From Lichina pygmaea (Eukaryota > Ascomycota > Lichinomycetes > Lichinales > Lichinaceae): DNA of 64,000 nucleotides. Position 1 is the first letter of the stretch, and each line of letters opens with the position of its first letter. Location of the stretch: positions 5,518,001 to 5,582,000 of the forward strand of contig OY730169.1 of NCBI GenBank assembly GCA_963422465.1, in the 5' to 3' direction. Of the stretch, positions 11,700 through 22,047 are shown piece after piece. The position numbers and the translations under genes were made by a program. The notes beneath the pieces were generated by a model. That model had not been told where the DNA came from. It saw nothing but the letters and a program-made list of their open reading frames with translations, and ran no database searches.

Positions 11700-13243
11700 C
11701 TACTCCTTTTCAGCATTTCTTGCAAGTGCAGCTTGGATTTTCGTTGGAGTGAAGATCTGAGGCTTATTCTCCTCCTCTCCAAGCAGATTAAGCCGCTTTC
11801 CCCGCTGTTTCTTCTTCTTCTCCATTAGTAGAGCCTGTGTTAGCCGTTCCACTGTAGCTTTGTAGAGATCTCGCTCTGTGATAACTTTTGCAAAGCCATC
11901 ACTGATCTGCTCAAGCCCTTCTGAGGAAGTAGCTTTCTTCTGCGCTCGAATTGCATAACGGAAAGATTTGAATGTAACAGGAGTCTTAGCACGGATAGGG
12001 GCAGGTTTCTGAGGTGTATGAGAAGGTGGATTAAGAACATCAAGTACTCGAGAAGCATTCAGGGGAAAGATACCAGTAGCCTCAAAAGCTGACTGAATAT
12101 TCTCAGTTGTAAAGCTTTTTTGCCACGCAGAGTAGAAGATAGGCCAGAAGATGTGTTTTGTGATAGATGTAATGCCTAAGCTGTTACGTATCACAACATC
12201 AAGCTGTTGGGAATAGTGTTGTGCTAGGGGAGAGAAAAGACCAACATCAAGGGGCTGTAATCGATGGGTAGTATGAGGAGGTAGTACAAGAATAATAATA
12301 CTATTTGCATCAGCGTATTCAAGGAAAGGAAGATTAACATGGCTAGAATGGCCATCAACAATAAGAAGACGACGACGGCTTCGTCCTGTCTGAGTTCTGG
12401 TAGACTTGTTGAAGACTTTCTCCAACCATTGCAGACCTAGATCATTATTAGTCCACCCTTTCTCAGAGACAGCAAAATATGCCTCAGTATTGTTCAGATC
12501 TTGCACCCAGGTATCAACAAGGTCATGAGATTGACCTTGGTAGATAAGAGTTGGAGGGATATATGATCCAGTTGCTCGAACACATGCAACTAGAGTCACA
12601 AACTCTCGACTCCCATCTTGATTAACACCTAGAATCCTGCCAGCTTTCCGTGCCTCCTTGTTGACAATTCGTCGTGTGGCATGCCCCTGGCCAATGAGGA
12701 GGCCTTTCTTGTCAACATTGTAGATGTTATCCGCTGTGATGTGGTGTTTCTCAATAGCGTCATCTAGCTATATGAAGATTAGCAAGAATTCATCAATAAT
12801 ACTGGGGATAGTAATACCAGCTGGTAAAAAGCCTTGATTTGGGCTATAGATTCTGCCCATTTACGCTTCTTATCTATAGGCTTCAGGTAGACACTTTCAA
12901 TAGTGTCCAAATGACGTTGCACAAAGCGTTGCGTCCAGCACTTCCCAAGAGGTCTTCTGGCAATACGTTCTGCCAAGTCTCGGACAACCTGAGGTGTCAT
13001 TGGACATCCCTTAAGGCTCAGAGCACTGATACGCTCTACCAGAACTGCTTCCTGGCTATTGGAGAGAGCTTTGACGATCGTGGAGTTGACTTCTTTTCGG
13101 GAGGTGCTCTTCCCCTGGTGGCGACGAGAAAGTGCATGACGACTGATATCATGCTTTACAGCAGTTGCCGTATAGTTGATTCGATCCGCTAGGTCCAGCT
13201 CAGCAAGAGCATCACTCATTCGGTCGTCGTATGACCTCTCCAT
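11700..13243 (-). CDS. Pogo/Fot1 transposase (core intact, tail broken)
   Basis: Two exons, 13243-12818 and 12767-11700, separated by a 50-nt intron (CTG|GTATTA donor, GCTAAT branch, CATATAG acceptor, phase 0), giving 497 aa. N-terminal helix-turn-helix (psq type, residues about 5-60), CENP-B-like Tc5 HTH (about 65-130, PLGKCWTQRFVQRH), then the DDE_1 domain with IYNVDKKG, LLIVDGHSSH and LPPHTTHRLQPLDVG supplying the three acidic residues. Downstream of the stop the same frame continues as a Lys/Glu-rich helix, interrupted by the TAG at 11702-11700 and, near 11565, by a one-base frame change, before ending in the family-typical RGRVLEKPSRF at 11353. The catalytic core therefore looks usable while the C-terminal tail has decayed, unless the short form is itself functional. 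Confidence 0.88.
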
Positions 13244-13276
13244 GGCGATATAAAAAAAAGGTCAAAATCTACAAAT

Positions 13277-13314
13277 ACCGAGCGTTCGGTGATAACGAGC
13301 GTCACGTGATCGAC
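13277..13314 (-). repeat. Right terminal inverted repeat of pogo element
   Basis: Inverted copy of 11193-11230, ending GTCACGTGATCGAC directly before TA at 13315. Confidence 0.95.
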
Positions 13315-13568
13315 TATGGTAGCGTTAGTCAGCTAGATAGGGGGCCATACGTATAGCTGTCGAGTCCAGAGGGGCTTTGAAAGCCGACAAAAGAGCGCAA
13401 CTCTCTTGCCACTTAGTCATTCTGGGTATATGTACTCTGGTACGCGTAGTGCGGTTCACAGGCTTCAATCGACAGCTGCTCCTCCTGTCTGAGCAGGCCG
13501 ATACCTTGTAGCTCCAACAAACTCCCATTCAGGGAGGTAAATTCTCACCTTCTGTTTCCGCTTGTCTA

Positions 13569-13678
13569 CAGTCCAGGTTCTGACCAACCCTCCACCACCG
13601 GTGACAGCAATTCAAGACTACGCTAAAATTGCTGTTTCTGGTAGTGGAGGGTAGGTCCAGAGTCCTGAAACTGGACTG
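13569..13678. repeat. Short palindromic MITE-like element
   Basis: Two imperfect inverted arms of about 44-52 bp, beginning CAGTCCAG and ending CTGGACTG, around a small loop. The arms share the ACCCTCCAC..CC and ACAGCAATT blocks. A TA precedes the left arm and ATA follows the right arm. Its ends are unlike those of the neighbouring pogo element, so it is probably a foldback or MITE of another family. Confidence 0.7.
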
Positions 13679-14095
13679 ATAAACTGTTGTTTCATCAGTT
13701 CCGCCACCACACAGTAAGTTTCTCGGGTTTCCAACCTACCGGTGATACAGTACAAACAAACTACCTTGACCAGAGTTGAGTTACTTATATTTTTCTCTCA
13801 CTAGACCCTCTTCATCAGTCATATATCCGAGCACACATACATCACCCAACTGGTCATCAGCATCGCTGCCGCAGATTTATTCAAAAAACAATATCTTTTA
13901 AGCTTGGCCGTGGGCTGTAAGCGCAGAATATCAATCTCGCTCACATCCCAGCCAGGTTTTCCTTTGTGTACTCTATCTCCAGAGTCACTTATCAGCCAAA
14001 GCTCATCGTGAGCTATTGATACCTTTTCTGTCAGCGAGTCGGCAAGCAACATCGAAATCCCTGTTGTTCTCCACAGTGTTGAGACGTAAAAGTCC

Positions 14096-14973
14096 ATGGG
14101 CTTCACCCGTGACACCGCGGATCTCCTGTGGCAACTATTCTTCAATTGCCCAGAGGAGTACAATCCGGACTTTCTCGACTTCAACATCTGGCAAGTCTTG
14201 AGCACTGCAGATGCAATTGCAGACTTGAACAGTTGGCGTGAGTGTATGAATCGTATGGAAATCAACCAGCGCATCCAGCAGGTGATTGCTCAGCCGGAGT
14301 TCAACGATGTTCGTCTTACAGTCTTCTACAGATTCTTGGCAAGGGATTCTGTGACCACTGGCTAGGAAGCTCTTGAGAAGCTGGAGAAAAAACTCTCGAA
14401 GATGTGTCGGTGGACTCAACACAGTCAGGAGCTTGAAACATCACCCTCACCCCAGACTCTATCATGGTCACCTCATGGTGTTTCCTTGTCACATCCCAGC
14501 AATTCCGGCTTCGAGTCAGAGTTTTGTTCTCTGGCTGATACTATCGACTTCTCACCCTTTCACAACATCACGACGTTGTCTGATACGCCCAGCCACGTTG
14601 ATGGCCACACTACCCTATGGCGTAGTGGCTCAAGAGAAAGGCACGAGGGCTCTTACGATGAGGAGACGGGTAGAATCAAGCTCAGATGAATCCTCTCAGC
14701 CCCGGGGGACTTTGCTGCTGACAGCGTGGCTTACTGGACACCACGACTCGAGACAGCCAATAGACATGCTCAACATGCTCAGTATCGCGTGGCAATGAGC
14801 GATATCATAATCACTGGGGTCGCCGTGCCGATGCCTGGATTGAGTCGCTGACCAAGGTCAAGATCTGGAACACTCCCGACTATTCTGGGGATCTCTGGCG
14901 AGAGCTCATCTGGCATTCACGAGAGCCTGGATCGTCTGACGTGCCTCTTGGGACAGGACCTTTCAAGGCCTGA
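14096..14973 (+). pseudogene. Decayed hypothetical gene
   Basis: Not recognised. Two open segments in the same frame (14096-14365 and 14366-14689) are split only by a TAG at 14363-14365, and a further coding-like piece in another frame (14819-14973) reads DAWIESLTKVKIWNTPDYSG and ends with a stop. The protein-like composition, with amphipathic helices and a Ser/His/Thr-rich middle, differs from the random frames around it, so I read it as one gene broken by at least one nonsense change and one frame change. No start codon with good context is obvious. It lies between the pogo element and FCF1, in a stretch rich in repeats. Confidence 0.4.
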
Positions 14974-15677
14974 TGATGGGCCATGTTGCAAAAGGCGTGA
15001 ACCTTGAATATCACCAAATAGGGGCACCATCCAACATAAAAGAGTAATACCCTCACAGTGCAGATCAATGGGCAGGAAACAAAGACCATCCAGTGGGTTT
15101 CTTGTACGCCCTCCGCGGTGTATAATTTTCAAGATGTCTGCCACAGCAAAGTTCAGCTCCGTTCGATGGTGGAGTAGCTCAGTCCTTATGATCTTGAATG
15201 TCATCCCACACTCTATCAAGTCGGAAGACCAAAGCTAAATGTGAAAACTACCATATTAAAGTCCGACATAGCTAGGATTCATCATGACAGCTTCTGTGGT
15301 GGCGTAGGGTTGGGAAGAGACGATTCAGAAAACCTGACGAGGAATCTCGCTGGCAGGCAAGTTGCTGCGAGGCACGACTTCGTCGGAGCTTGGACGCAGC
15401 TTGACACTGCTAATGTCTAGTTAAGCCATGTCTGAGCACGCAGCGCTCCGAGGGGCTGTCACACAAAAGTCAGTAGTAGCTAGAAGTTTAAGACCTCCTT
15501 TATCTTCGACGCCTTGCAAGAGTCCCGTGAATGGCTCATTTCCTATGTGGTTGTGTGGAAGTGGACAGTCGAAAAGTGGGGACAGAAATTTACAAAGCTA
15601 GATGAAATCAAGGCATGCGGGTTATGTTCTTGGTATATTTATCTTTCGCTCGGAAAGTTCTATCTAGAGCCCTAGTG
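14974..15677. other. Intergenic, no gene seen
   Basis: 3' flank of FCF1. No convincing frame, RNA gene or repeat found. Confidence 0.5.
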
Positions 15678-16507
15678 CTACCTCAAAGGAGCATCCGGCA
15701 GCCTTTCGATCACGTACTTGGCCCGAGCGACGCTCATGATAGGAACGCCGGGAATCTTCCTGATGCGTCTCTTGAGGTCTCGGTCGTTAGTTGCGACGAT
15801 GTAGATGCGATGCTTCATGACTCGATCGACGATGCAGTCGTCCGCGTACGTGCCCTTATGATCACATCGCACCCGCTCCCAACGCTCGTCCCGGGCGATG
15901 CGCAGGGCGATGCGGTACTTCGGACCCAGCTTCTCCAACTCGGCCATGACGCACGAGGTGATGATGGGCGTACACTTGGCATACAAGCAGTCCATCATGG
16001 TGCGTTGCAGCTCCAGTTTATGCTGCACCGTGTGGGACAGGAAATTCGTGTCGACGAGCACCGAGTATGGAGGGACCATGGCCTCGTTGTGCTGGAAAAA
16101 GAGGGCGGATGGGACTTGAGGTCTGAGATCGTGTCAGAAGAATCCTTGATGACGTTCTGTCATCCACATCAGAGTCGAACCGACATTTCTCGAACGACGC
16201 CATCGCCTTTGGTCTGTTGTTTGGCCTGCTCCTCGGCCTTCCGCTGGTTCTCTTTTCTGATGAACGTCGAGGCACCATCAGCATCGACGTTCGGAGCTCC
16301 AGTAACCTCGAGGCCGGTCGGTGGTGTAGTGGTAGAGTACTCACATTCGGCCATCTCGCTGTCCAATGACACGTTTGACCTGTTCGGAAAGGCATTTCGC
16401 CGTCAGTGAAGTATCCTCGGCATTCTGGTGTCCAGGAGCGCTCTGTATCGAACGTCGAATGTACGAACCTGCGCGAACTTCCTCGTCTTGAGCTTCGCGG
16501 CCACCAT
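15678..16507 (-). CDS. FCF1: PIN-domain endonuclease FCF1/Utp24
   Basis: Four exons: 16507-16469, 16379-16345, 16256-16185 and 16122-15678, 196 aa, the usual family size (yeast 189, human 198). The first exons give MVAAKLKTRKFAQVKRVIGQ and DGRIKENQRKAEEQ, then IPQVPSALFFQHNEAM leads into the PIN domain. Conserved acidic residues sit in VLVDTNF, MAELEKLG, TYADDCIVDR and VATNDRDLKRRIRKIPGVPI. FCF1/Utp24 acts in the nucleolar small-subunit processome and cleaves pre-rRNA at the A1 and A2 sites of 18S maturation. Introns of 89, 88 and 62 nt all keep phase; one donor (GTCGGT at 16184) is weak but the protein join is exact. The start at 16507 gives the conserved MxxxKxKTRKFAQ. Confidence 0.93.
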
Positions 16508-16696
16508 GGCCAGCGCAGACAACGAAGCAGCAGAGCTTTTTCGAATTTGTCTTCTCTCAATGTGCGTCGATCCCTTATCGGCAGGGTCCGGATGCGGTCT
16601 GCTCCACCCGTTCGGGAAGCCGTAGCTTGGTGGATGATCAAAACCGGAAAGGCCCAGAGCTGCAGCTTCTATTTATGACATCAACCTTTCTCTTCG

Positions 16697-17148
16697 TGGA
16701 CAACTACTGCCATGGCCCCCATTATCCAGATTTCTTACTTCGGTGCCCTGCTCGCTTAGATCGGTACATTCACTTTGCAGAGCAGTCGCCTACTGTATAC
16801 CGTAAAGCTAGGCATCTCTCCAAGCCGAGCAGCCTGGGAGTGTCATAAGTTTTGTCAACACCACACAGCAAGCAACTCTCAGTGTCAATTTTTTGAAAGC
16901 TACCAAAGATGCTCCAACCTAGAGTGGTGTACTTAGATCTCAGTTTTGATGTCAGATGTCGCTTTTTCGGGGAAATAGAGACTCCAATAGCTGTCCGACA
17001 ACATCAGTCGGGGGGCCGATGCTCCAAAAGTTTAGTAGCACTTGCTGTTACTCAGGGCTGCCACGAAATCAGAAGTACCAGCGGTAAGCGAGGGCATGGG
17101 AGCAAGAAATCTGCATAGAGAGTGGTACGGCAGTACTGTAATTGTCCG
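16697..17148 (-). mobile_element. hAT-like MITE, complete (copy B)
   Basis: A 452-bp non-autonomous element with imperfect terminal inverted repeats of about 60 bp (GGACAACTAC at the left; GTAATTGTCC at the right) and flanked on both sides by the 9-base word TTCTCTTCG (16688-16696 and 17149-17157), containing the 8-bp target duplication expected for hAT transposons. It has no coding capacity. The element lies just upstream of the FCF1 start, so it may affect that promoter. A second complete copy is at 60815-61254 and a fragment at 10010-10200. Confidence 0.9.
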
Positions 17149-17157
17149 TTCTCTTCG

Positions 17158-17824
17158 CGTGTCGAGGTTTGCCTCTAATCCAATTACGAGCACCTCGTAC
17201 GCAGCCGTGATCAAAAGTTCTGACATTGAGCCGCACCTGGTCTAGATACTGTCACCGGGCCACCGAATCAACTGTCCGTACGTACTTTTGGCAAACAAAT
17301 CCGAGACAAATCCGATAACGATCGTGTCCTATTGGCTCCCGGAATTCCAGATTCAACCTTTTTGGGGCTGATTATTCTGCAATATGCATAGTGGCGCTAT
17401 AGCCCCCCTCCATCGTCTACCTGTTCTGCTCTTTCTCGCCTTCGGACTCGTCATTCTCATCCCAAGGCCTCGCTCGCTGTTCTTTCGTCCGATCGTCGTT
17501 CGTTCGTTCCTCTGCTGTTGTCGTTGCCATTTCGCATCTGGTCTTGATATCTGTCGATTCGTGGGCGGCAGAAGAACTTTGAGTGGGCTGATTCAGGACA
17601 GCAAGGTCTCTCGCGAGCCCCTGGCCAAGATTGTTCGTCCAATTTGAGTGGCGGCACAAGCCGTTCAGAACTTTTATTGGGGCATACAATTAGAACGGCG
17701 CAACAAAAGTTTCGCGGAAAACAACACCGACGCCGTGCCACGGAGGCGACGCATCTCACGTTTCCTCGTCCCTAAACATACGCACCCCTGCTACACCATC
17801 CCGTCCAGTGTCGACGATCGGTCG

Positions 17825-17856
<32 letters not shown>

Positions 17857-18133
17857 AACGCTCCTTAAGGGAAACTGCGTACTCGCCTTCATCAGATTCG
17901 CGATCGCTCAATGTTGACATGAAGCTGCAAGGGCTTCCGAGGGATTAGTCGCGAACCATCTCGACGTCGGCGGCGTACTTGGACGCACAAGCGTTGAGAC
18001 GCTTCGCAAGACGCTCGTCCACTTGCAGAGTGCCGTGCGTCGAACTGGGTTTTGACGGGCATGCGCTGTCATCAAGCGTCGCCATACACATACGAATCGT
18101 GATACTGCCACGTCAGCGCCGACATCCGCCATC
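17158..18133. other. Intergenic, upstream of CSI2-like gene
   Basis: Contains an (ACAACG)n-type microsatellite near 17826-17862. The minus-strand frame 17417-17689 has a protein-like composition but no recognisable domain, so I do not call it. Confidence 0.5.
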
Positions 18134-19423
18134 ATGTCTTCGAGAAGTCGATCGTCGGCGTTCCTTCCGCTCCTTCGGCTCCTTCTTGTTGCCGTTCTTT
18201 TGATCCCCCTCGCGCTGGCTCAGGATCCACCAGCACGGGGCGGAGGCCGGGCGACAGGAGCGGCTGCGGGAGACGAAGGTGACGAGCCAGCGCCTGCCGC
18301 CGTTCCCGGACAAACACCGCCGAGACCGGCTGCGCCGGCGGCTCCGCCGGCGGCTCCGCGGCCGAACGCCGCGGAAAGCTCTCCCGAAGACATCGAAGCC
18401 TCCAACGCCGCTGACAGGCCGGAAGACGACGAGGCGACGGAGTCTGAACCCGAATCCGAGCCTGAGGCAGGATCCGAGCCTGAGGTAGGATCTGAGCCTG
18501 AGGCAGAGCCCGAACCTGAGGCCGAAGCCCCGCCGGCACCGGAGCCCGAGGGGGAGGCTGCTCCCATCCCCGAGAACCCGGCTGATCCCGCCGCGCGCCC
18601 TCCGCCCGCCACCATCACCGGCAACGGATTGGCAGGGGGCAACCGACCCTCGAATCTCCCGACGCTCGCGGGCGCCTTCAGCTATCCACCCCCATCGGTG
18701 CCCCCGACGGCCGGGGCACCCTTCATGCAGCACTCGACGCTTCCTGAGGGTACCATTTTCATAATCGTCGGCGCCACCCTCGGCTTCTTCGGTTTCTCCA
18801 TCCTCGCGTGGCGGGGCATGGTGGCGTGGTCGGTGCATCGTTCGGTGAAGCGTGCGGCCATGGAGCAGACCAAGGCCGACTCCAAGCACACGCTCCGCCC
18901 GCGCGGGAATGGCTTCTACGCAGCCGGCGCCGGCTCGACCCACTCGTTGGACTATCTCGCAGGCAACCCGCGCGTCAGCACGTCGCGCCGCAAGAGCCAC
19001 CTCTCGACGAGCCACCTCTCGACGAGCAACCTCTTCTACTCACCAACGGCACGGACCATGTCCGGAACCGACAACACCATGAACCGGGGCTCGGCCTATC
19101 TCCCTGGAGGATACTACCCCGTCGCGAACGCGGCCGCGGCAGGCGGCGCGGCGTCGGTACATCTCGGCACTCCCACATCACACGGACACTCGCGAGGGCG
19201 ATCGTGCGGAACCAGCCCGCCGTCGCCCAGCCTCTCGCCAGGCCAGGGCATCGAGTCAGGCTACACGCGCGTCTCGACCTCGGGAGTGCTCCCGAGCCAG
19301 GCATCGACTAGCAGCCTCAACCTGTCCGTACCTCCGCTCGGTCGAGCGCCAAGCGCGTATCTCGAAGACCTGTTCGACTCGCATCTCCCTCAACCGACCC
19401 GACCTTCCCACGATCGATATTAA
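18134..19423 (+). CDS. CSI2-like single-pass membrane protein
   Basis: 429 aa, no intron. A signal peptide (LLRLLLVAVLLIPLALA, cleavage near residue 29) is followed by a disordered Pro/Ala/Glu-rich ectodomain with repeated SEPE(A/V)GSEPE units (about 100-140), then the conserved block LPTLAG...VPPTAGAPFMQHSTLPEGT, one membrane helix (IFIIVGATLGFFGFSILAW, about 208-227) and a Ser-rich cytoplasmic tail of about 200 residues. The block around the membrane helix matches the fungal family I associate with yeast Csi2, linked to chitin deposition and the vacuole. Function here is inferred only. The ATG at 18134 opens directly into the signal peptide. Confidence 0.68.
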   Translation: MSSRSRSSAFLPLLRLLLVAVLLIPLALAQDPPARGGGRATGAAAGDEGDEPAPAAVPGQTPPRPAAPAAPPAAPRPNAAESSPEDIEASNAADRPEDDEATESEPESEPEAGSEPEVGSEPEAEPEPEAEAPPAPEPEGEAAPIPENPADPAARPPPATITGNGLAGGNRPSNLPTLAGAFSYPPPSVPPTAGAPFMQHSTLPEGTIFIIVGATLGFFGFSILAWRGMVAWSVHRSVKRAAMEQTKADSKHTLRPRGNGFYAAGAGSTHSLDYLAGNPRVSTSRRKSHLSTSHLSTSNLFYSPTARTMSGTDNTMNRGSAYLPGGYYPVANAAAAGGAASVHLGTPTSHGHSRGRSCGTSPPSPSLSPGQGIESGYTRVSTSGVLPSQASTSSLNLSVPPLGRAPSAYLEDLFDSHLPQPTRPSHDRY

Positions 19424-20573
19424 GATCCCCACCTCGATGCTGTTCCGAGAGGGGCAGTTGAAGTCGATCCATAAAAGTGTGAGGCCTTTGCTGCATCAGC
19501 CGCGGGGGCCTTGGCTTCCTTCGTCGCAAACATCGCTTGTCTATTTCTGCGTTGTCGTCCCATGCGTCGACCGACACCACCCTGACCCGAAACGAGGCGT
19601 CCTTTCATGTACTCTATGATCTGTCCATCTCTCGCTTTGGGCGTTTCCTATATAATTGGTCCACGCATGTAGATACTAATTGTGCTGCTGCAACATTGAT
19701 ATCCTGGTCAATTGACTTTTGGGCTCCATTGACTTTATCCTTATGACCAGTCGTCACTGGACATCATTGTCATCATCACTGTTCTCGTCATCAACATGAT
19801 CATGATCGCCCGTCCTCAGCTTCATGATCGTCCTCGTGGCTCGTCAATGACCGACTGTACTCATCCACATGACGACATTTAAAGGCATCACCATCACCAA
19901 CATTGCAAGTCACCAACAGATCAACAAGACATCATGACAGTATCAACAACCTCACCTGTCGCTAAGTATAGACATGCTATCCTTCTGCAGGCCATACTCA
20001 AACTCCCCCTAACACTGTGGTGTGAAATTCCTCTTACATGATACTGTTCATGCTACCTATGTGCCGCCGCATAGGGTTCCGCGGACGGCATGCGTTGCAC
20101 TGGTAGTCAATGCTGTGTGAGAGATACCTTGGGAGATACTCTGAAAGATGATGACTCGGAGGATTGGTCATTTGGGATCTGATGACTTGGGACGTAGCTC
20201 GCAACACAGCAATGTAGTATCGATAGAGCCCAGAGAAAGGATGACGACTGAGTGGCAGAGCCCAAAGGTGGGTTTGCAGAGTACGTAAAAGGAGGTGAGA
20301 CCGAGTGACGGTGCTTTGCGTGGACAAAGACTGAGAAAGAGCGCTCAGCAGCAGCCAAGCAAAAGCAGCGACACCTGACCGACGTAGATCCAATGACCAG
20401 ATAGATGAACATACCAAGGAAGTCACCACGCTTCTCCTCCACTAGCATGTACGCACTGTACTCCTGAAAGCCGACAGTCGGCCGACTTTGTGGAGAGGTG
20501 CTTTAGCTGACAACGGCCAACTGTGTAGATTCGTCTCTCTTGTCTAACTAAAATCTAGGAGCGACGACAAAGC

Positions 20574-20607
20574 AGAAGAAGAAGAAGAAGAAGAAGAAGA
20601 AGAAGAG
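20574..20607. repeat. (GAA)n microsatellite
   Basis: Eleven or so consecutive AGA/GAA units. Confidence 0.9.
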
Positions 20608-20989
20608 GAAAACTCTGCACACTGTCACGTGTAAGTAAGACAACAATTTAGCCGTCGCTCAGGGGGAGGCTGATCTCGACACCCCTGCAAATCCTCGGGC
20701 AACTCTTTCCAGAGAGAGTCCCCGGTCAACAGCTCCATACCTCCTGATTTGACGGTGGCAAGGAAGAGGAAACAGAAATCTGTGAGACTACCTCGCAGAG
20801 ATTATACAACTCCTGCTGCCAGGCCACAGGTGATGCGGTCACGGTCAGTCGGTCGATCGGCTTCGCTCAATCAGTCAGTCGATCCGTCATACCCGGAGCG
20901 CGAAGATGTGGTTCAGATGTCCTCTTCCATTTTGTGGAAGATTTGCTGGCCTCGGAGCTTATAGTGCAGGCTTGGATTTGCTTTGCTGC

Positions 20990-21325
20990 TACCGGAAAAC
21001 ATTAGAAGTTTCTGGCAAAGGGAACTACTGCACCGGCCAAAGGAATCATTGCGCCGACAACGCGAATCGTTCCTCCAGTAAGGGGAAGACACAGAATAGA
21101 CCACACCGGCCAAGGAAAAGCGTACGATTGACTACACCAGCCAATGAGAAACACAGGATAGACTACACCGGCAACAGGAACCATTTGCACCGGCGATGGA
21201 AATCGTTAAGGGAAAGTACAGGCTACGAGACACCGGCGAAGGAAAAGCATAGACTACGAGAACACGACACTGGCCGAGGGAACATTCAGACTACACGACA
21301 CCAGCCGAAGCAAAGCCACGCAGAC
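20990..21325. repeat. Degenerate minisatellite
   Basis: About ten loose copies of a unit built around GACTACACCGGCCAAGGAAAA, with spacers of variable length (about 25-45 bp). The copies have diverged by point changes and indels, so the array is old. No coding potential. Confidence 0.7.
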
Positions 21326-21689
21326 CGGACCAGACTACTTGTACGGTACAGGCGAAGAGCATGACCGAACGAACAGCGTCAAAGTCCTGACGGACTGACC
21401 CACTGGCTCTAAGTACTGCACACAGACCGGGCAGCAGACTTACATGCACCCCCGTCAGACGGGGAGATGTATGGACTCGGGACCGTGGTAGGCGGTGCGA
21501 AGGCCCTGAGAAATCCATCTCAGCTGTCTGTCTGTCTGTCTGTCGCGTGGTCCGCGCTTCAGTCAAAAGACTTTTAGACGCGGGCAGAAAGGGGTGTCTT
21601 TCTCAAATGTGTATGTGTGTGTTGGTGTTGGTGTGGGTGTGTATGTGGTCGGCGTTCCGACTCACCAAGTGCATGAGCAACAGAGAGCA

Positions 21690-21857
21690 TGCCTTTTGGG
21701 AAGAAATCTCCGTGGGTTCGCCTCGGAGTGACGCGCCGTCCTGGCAGCTGCCACATCAACGACACCGAACGCGCCATCATGAGACGACAGATTGAATACG
21801 AGCAAAAGAGAAGCTGGCTGAACTTAGCTAGAGCGCCGGCAGATGATTACTGATGGC
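21690..21857 (+). CDS. Possible small protein, 55 aa
   Basis: An open frame from an ATG at 21690 gives a basic 55-aa peptide beginning MPFGKKSPWVRLGVTRR and ending RSWLNLARAPADDY. Codon use looks gene-like and the peptide is not low complexity. A second frame just downstream (21843-22181) contains a coiled-coil-like stretch (MARENERLRKLREGAV), so the two could be exons of one gene that runs tail-to-tail into the zinc-finger gene. I recognise neither, and cannot exclude chance. Confidence 0.22.
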
Positions 21858-22047
21858 TGGCGAGACGTGGAGGCGCGAGCCGACATGGATGACCCTTTTC
21901 CCCCAGCTCGACCGAGAGAAATCTCAGGAGGCCGTCTTGAGATGGCCCGCGAGAACGAGCGACTCCGAAAGCTGCGTGAGGGAGCAGTGACGATCCAGAC
22001 CGGTCCGTTTCGGGACCTGATCATCCAGACGGCAGTTCGACGCAGCA

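Larger units (their letters stand above)
11193..13314 (-). mobile_element. Fot1/pogo-family DNA transposon, complete
   Basis: A 2,122-bp element bounded by 38-bp terminal inverted repeats (36 of 38 positions match) and flanked by TA on both sides (11191-11192 and 13315-13316), the target duplication expected of Tc1/mariner/pogo elements. It encodes one transposase on the minus strand with CENP-B/Tc5-type DNA-binding domains and a DDE domain, placing it in the Fot1/pogo group. The close match of the two ends suggests a fairly recent insertion. Confidence 0.95.
19424..21689. other. Intergenic, repeat-bearing
   Basis: No supported gene. It holds a (GAA)n tract, a degenerate tandem repeat (see separate entries), a TGTC tract near 21522-21543 and TG-rich DNA near 21608-21650. 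Confidence 0.55.

Noticed and set aside
16316-16390. tRNA-like stretch GGTGGTGTAGTGGTAGAGTA
   Set aside because: It resembles a D-arm, but there is no matching T-arm or acceptor stem, and it lies across intron 2 and exon 2 of FCF1.
10010-16990. A single 7-kb composite element bounded by the inverted 190-bp repeats
   Set aside because: The repeats belong to separate small MITE copies: copy B is complete with its own ends and target duplication, and the interval contains the essential host gene FCF1.
17417-17689. 90-codon minus-strand frame
   Set aside because: Hydrophilic and gene-like in parts but no start context, splice partners or recognisable domain; not enough to call.
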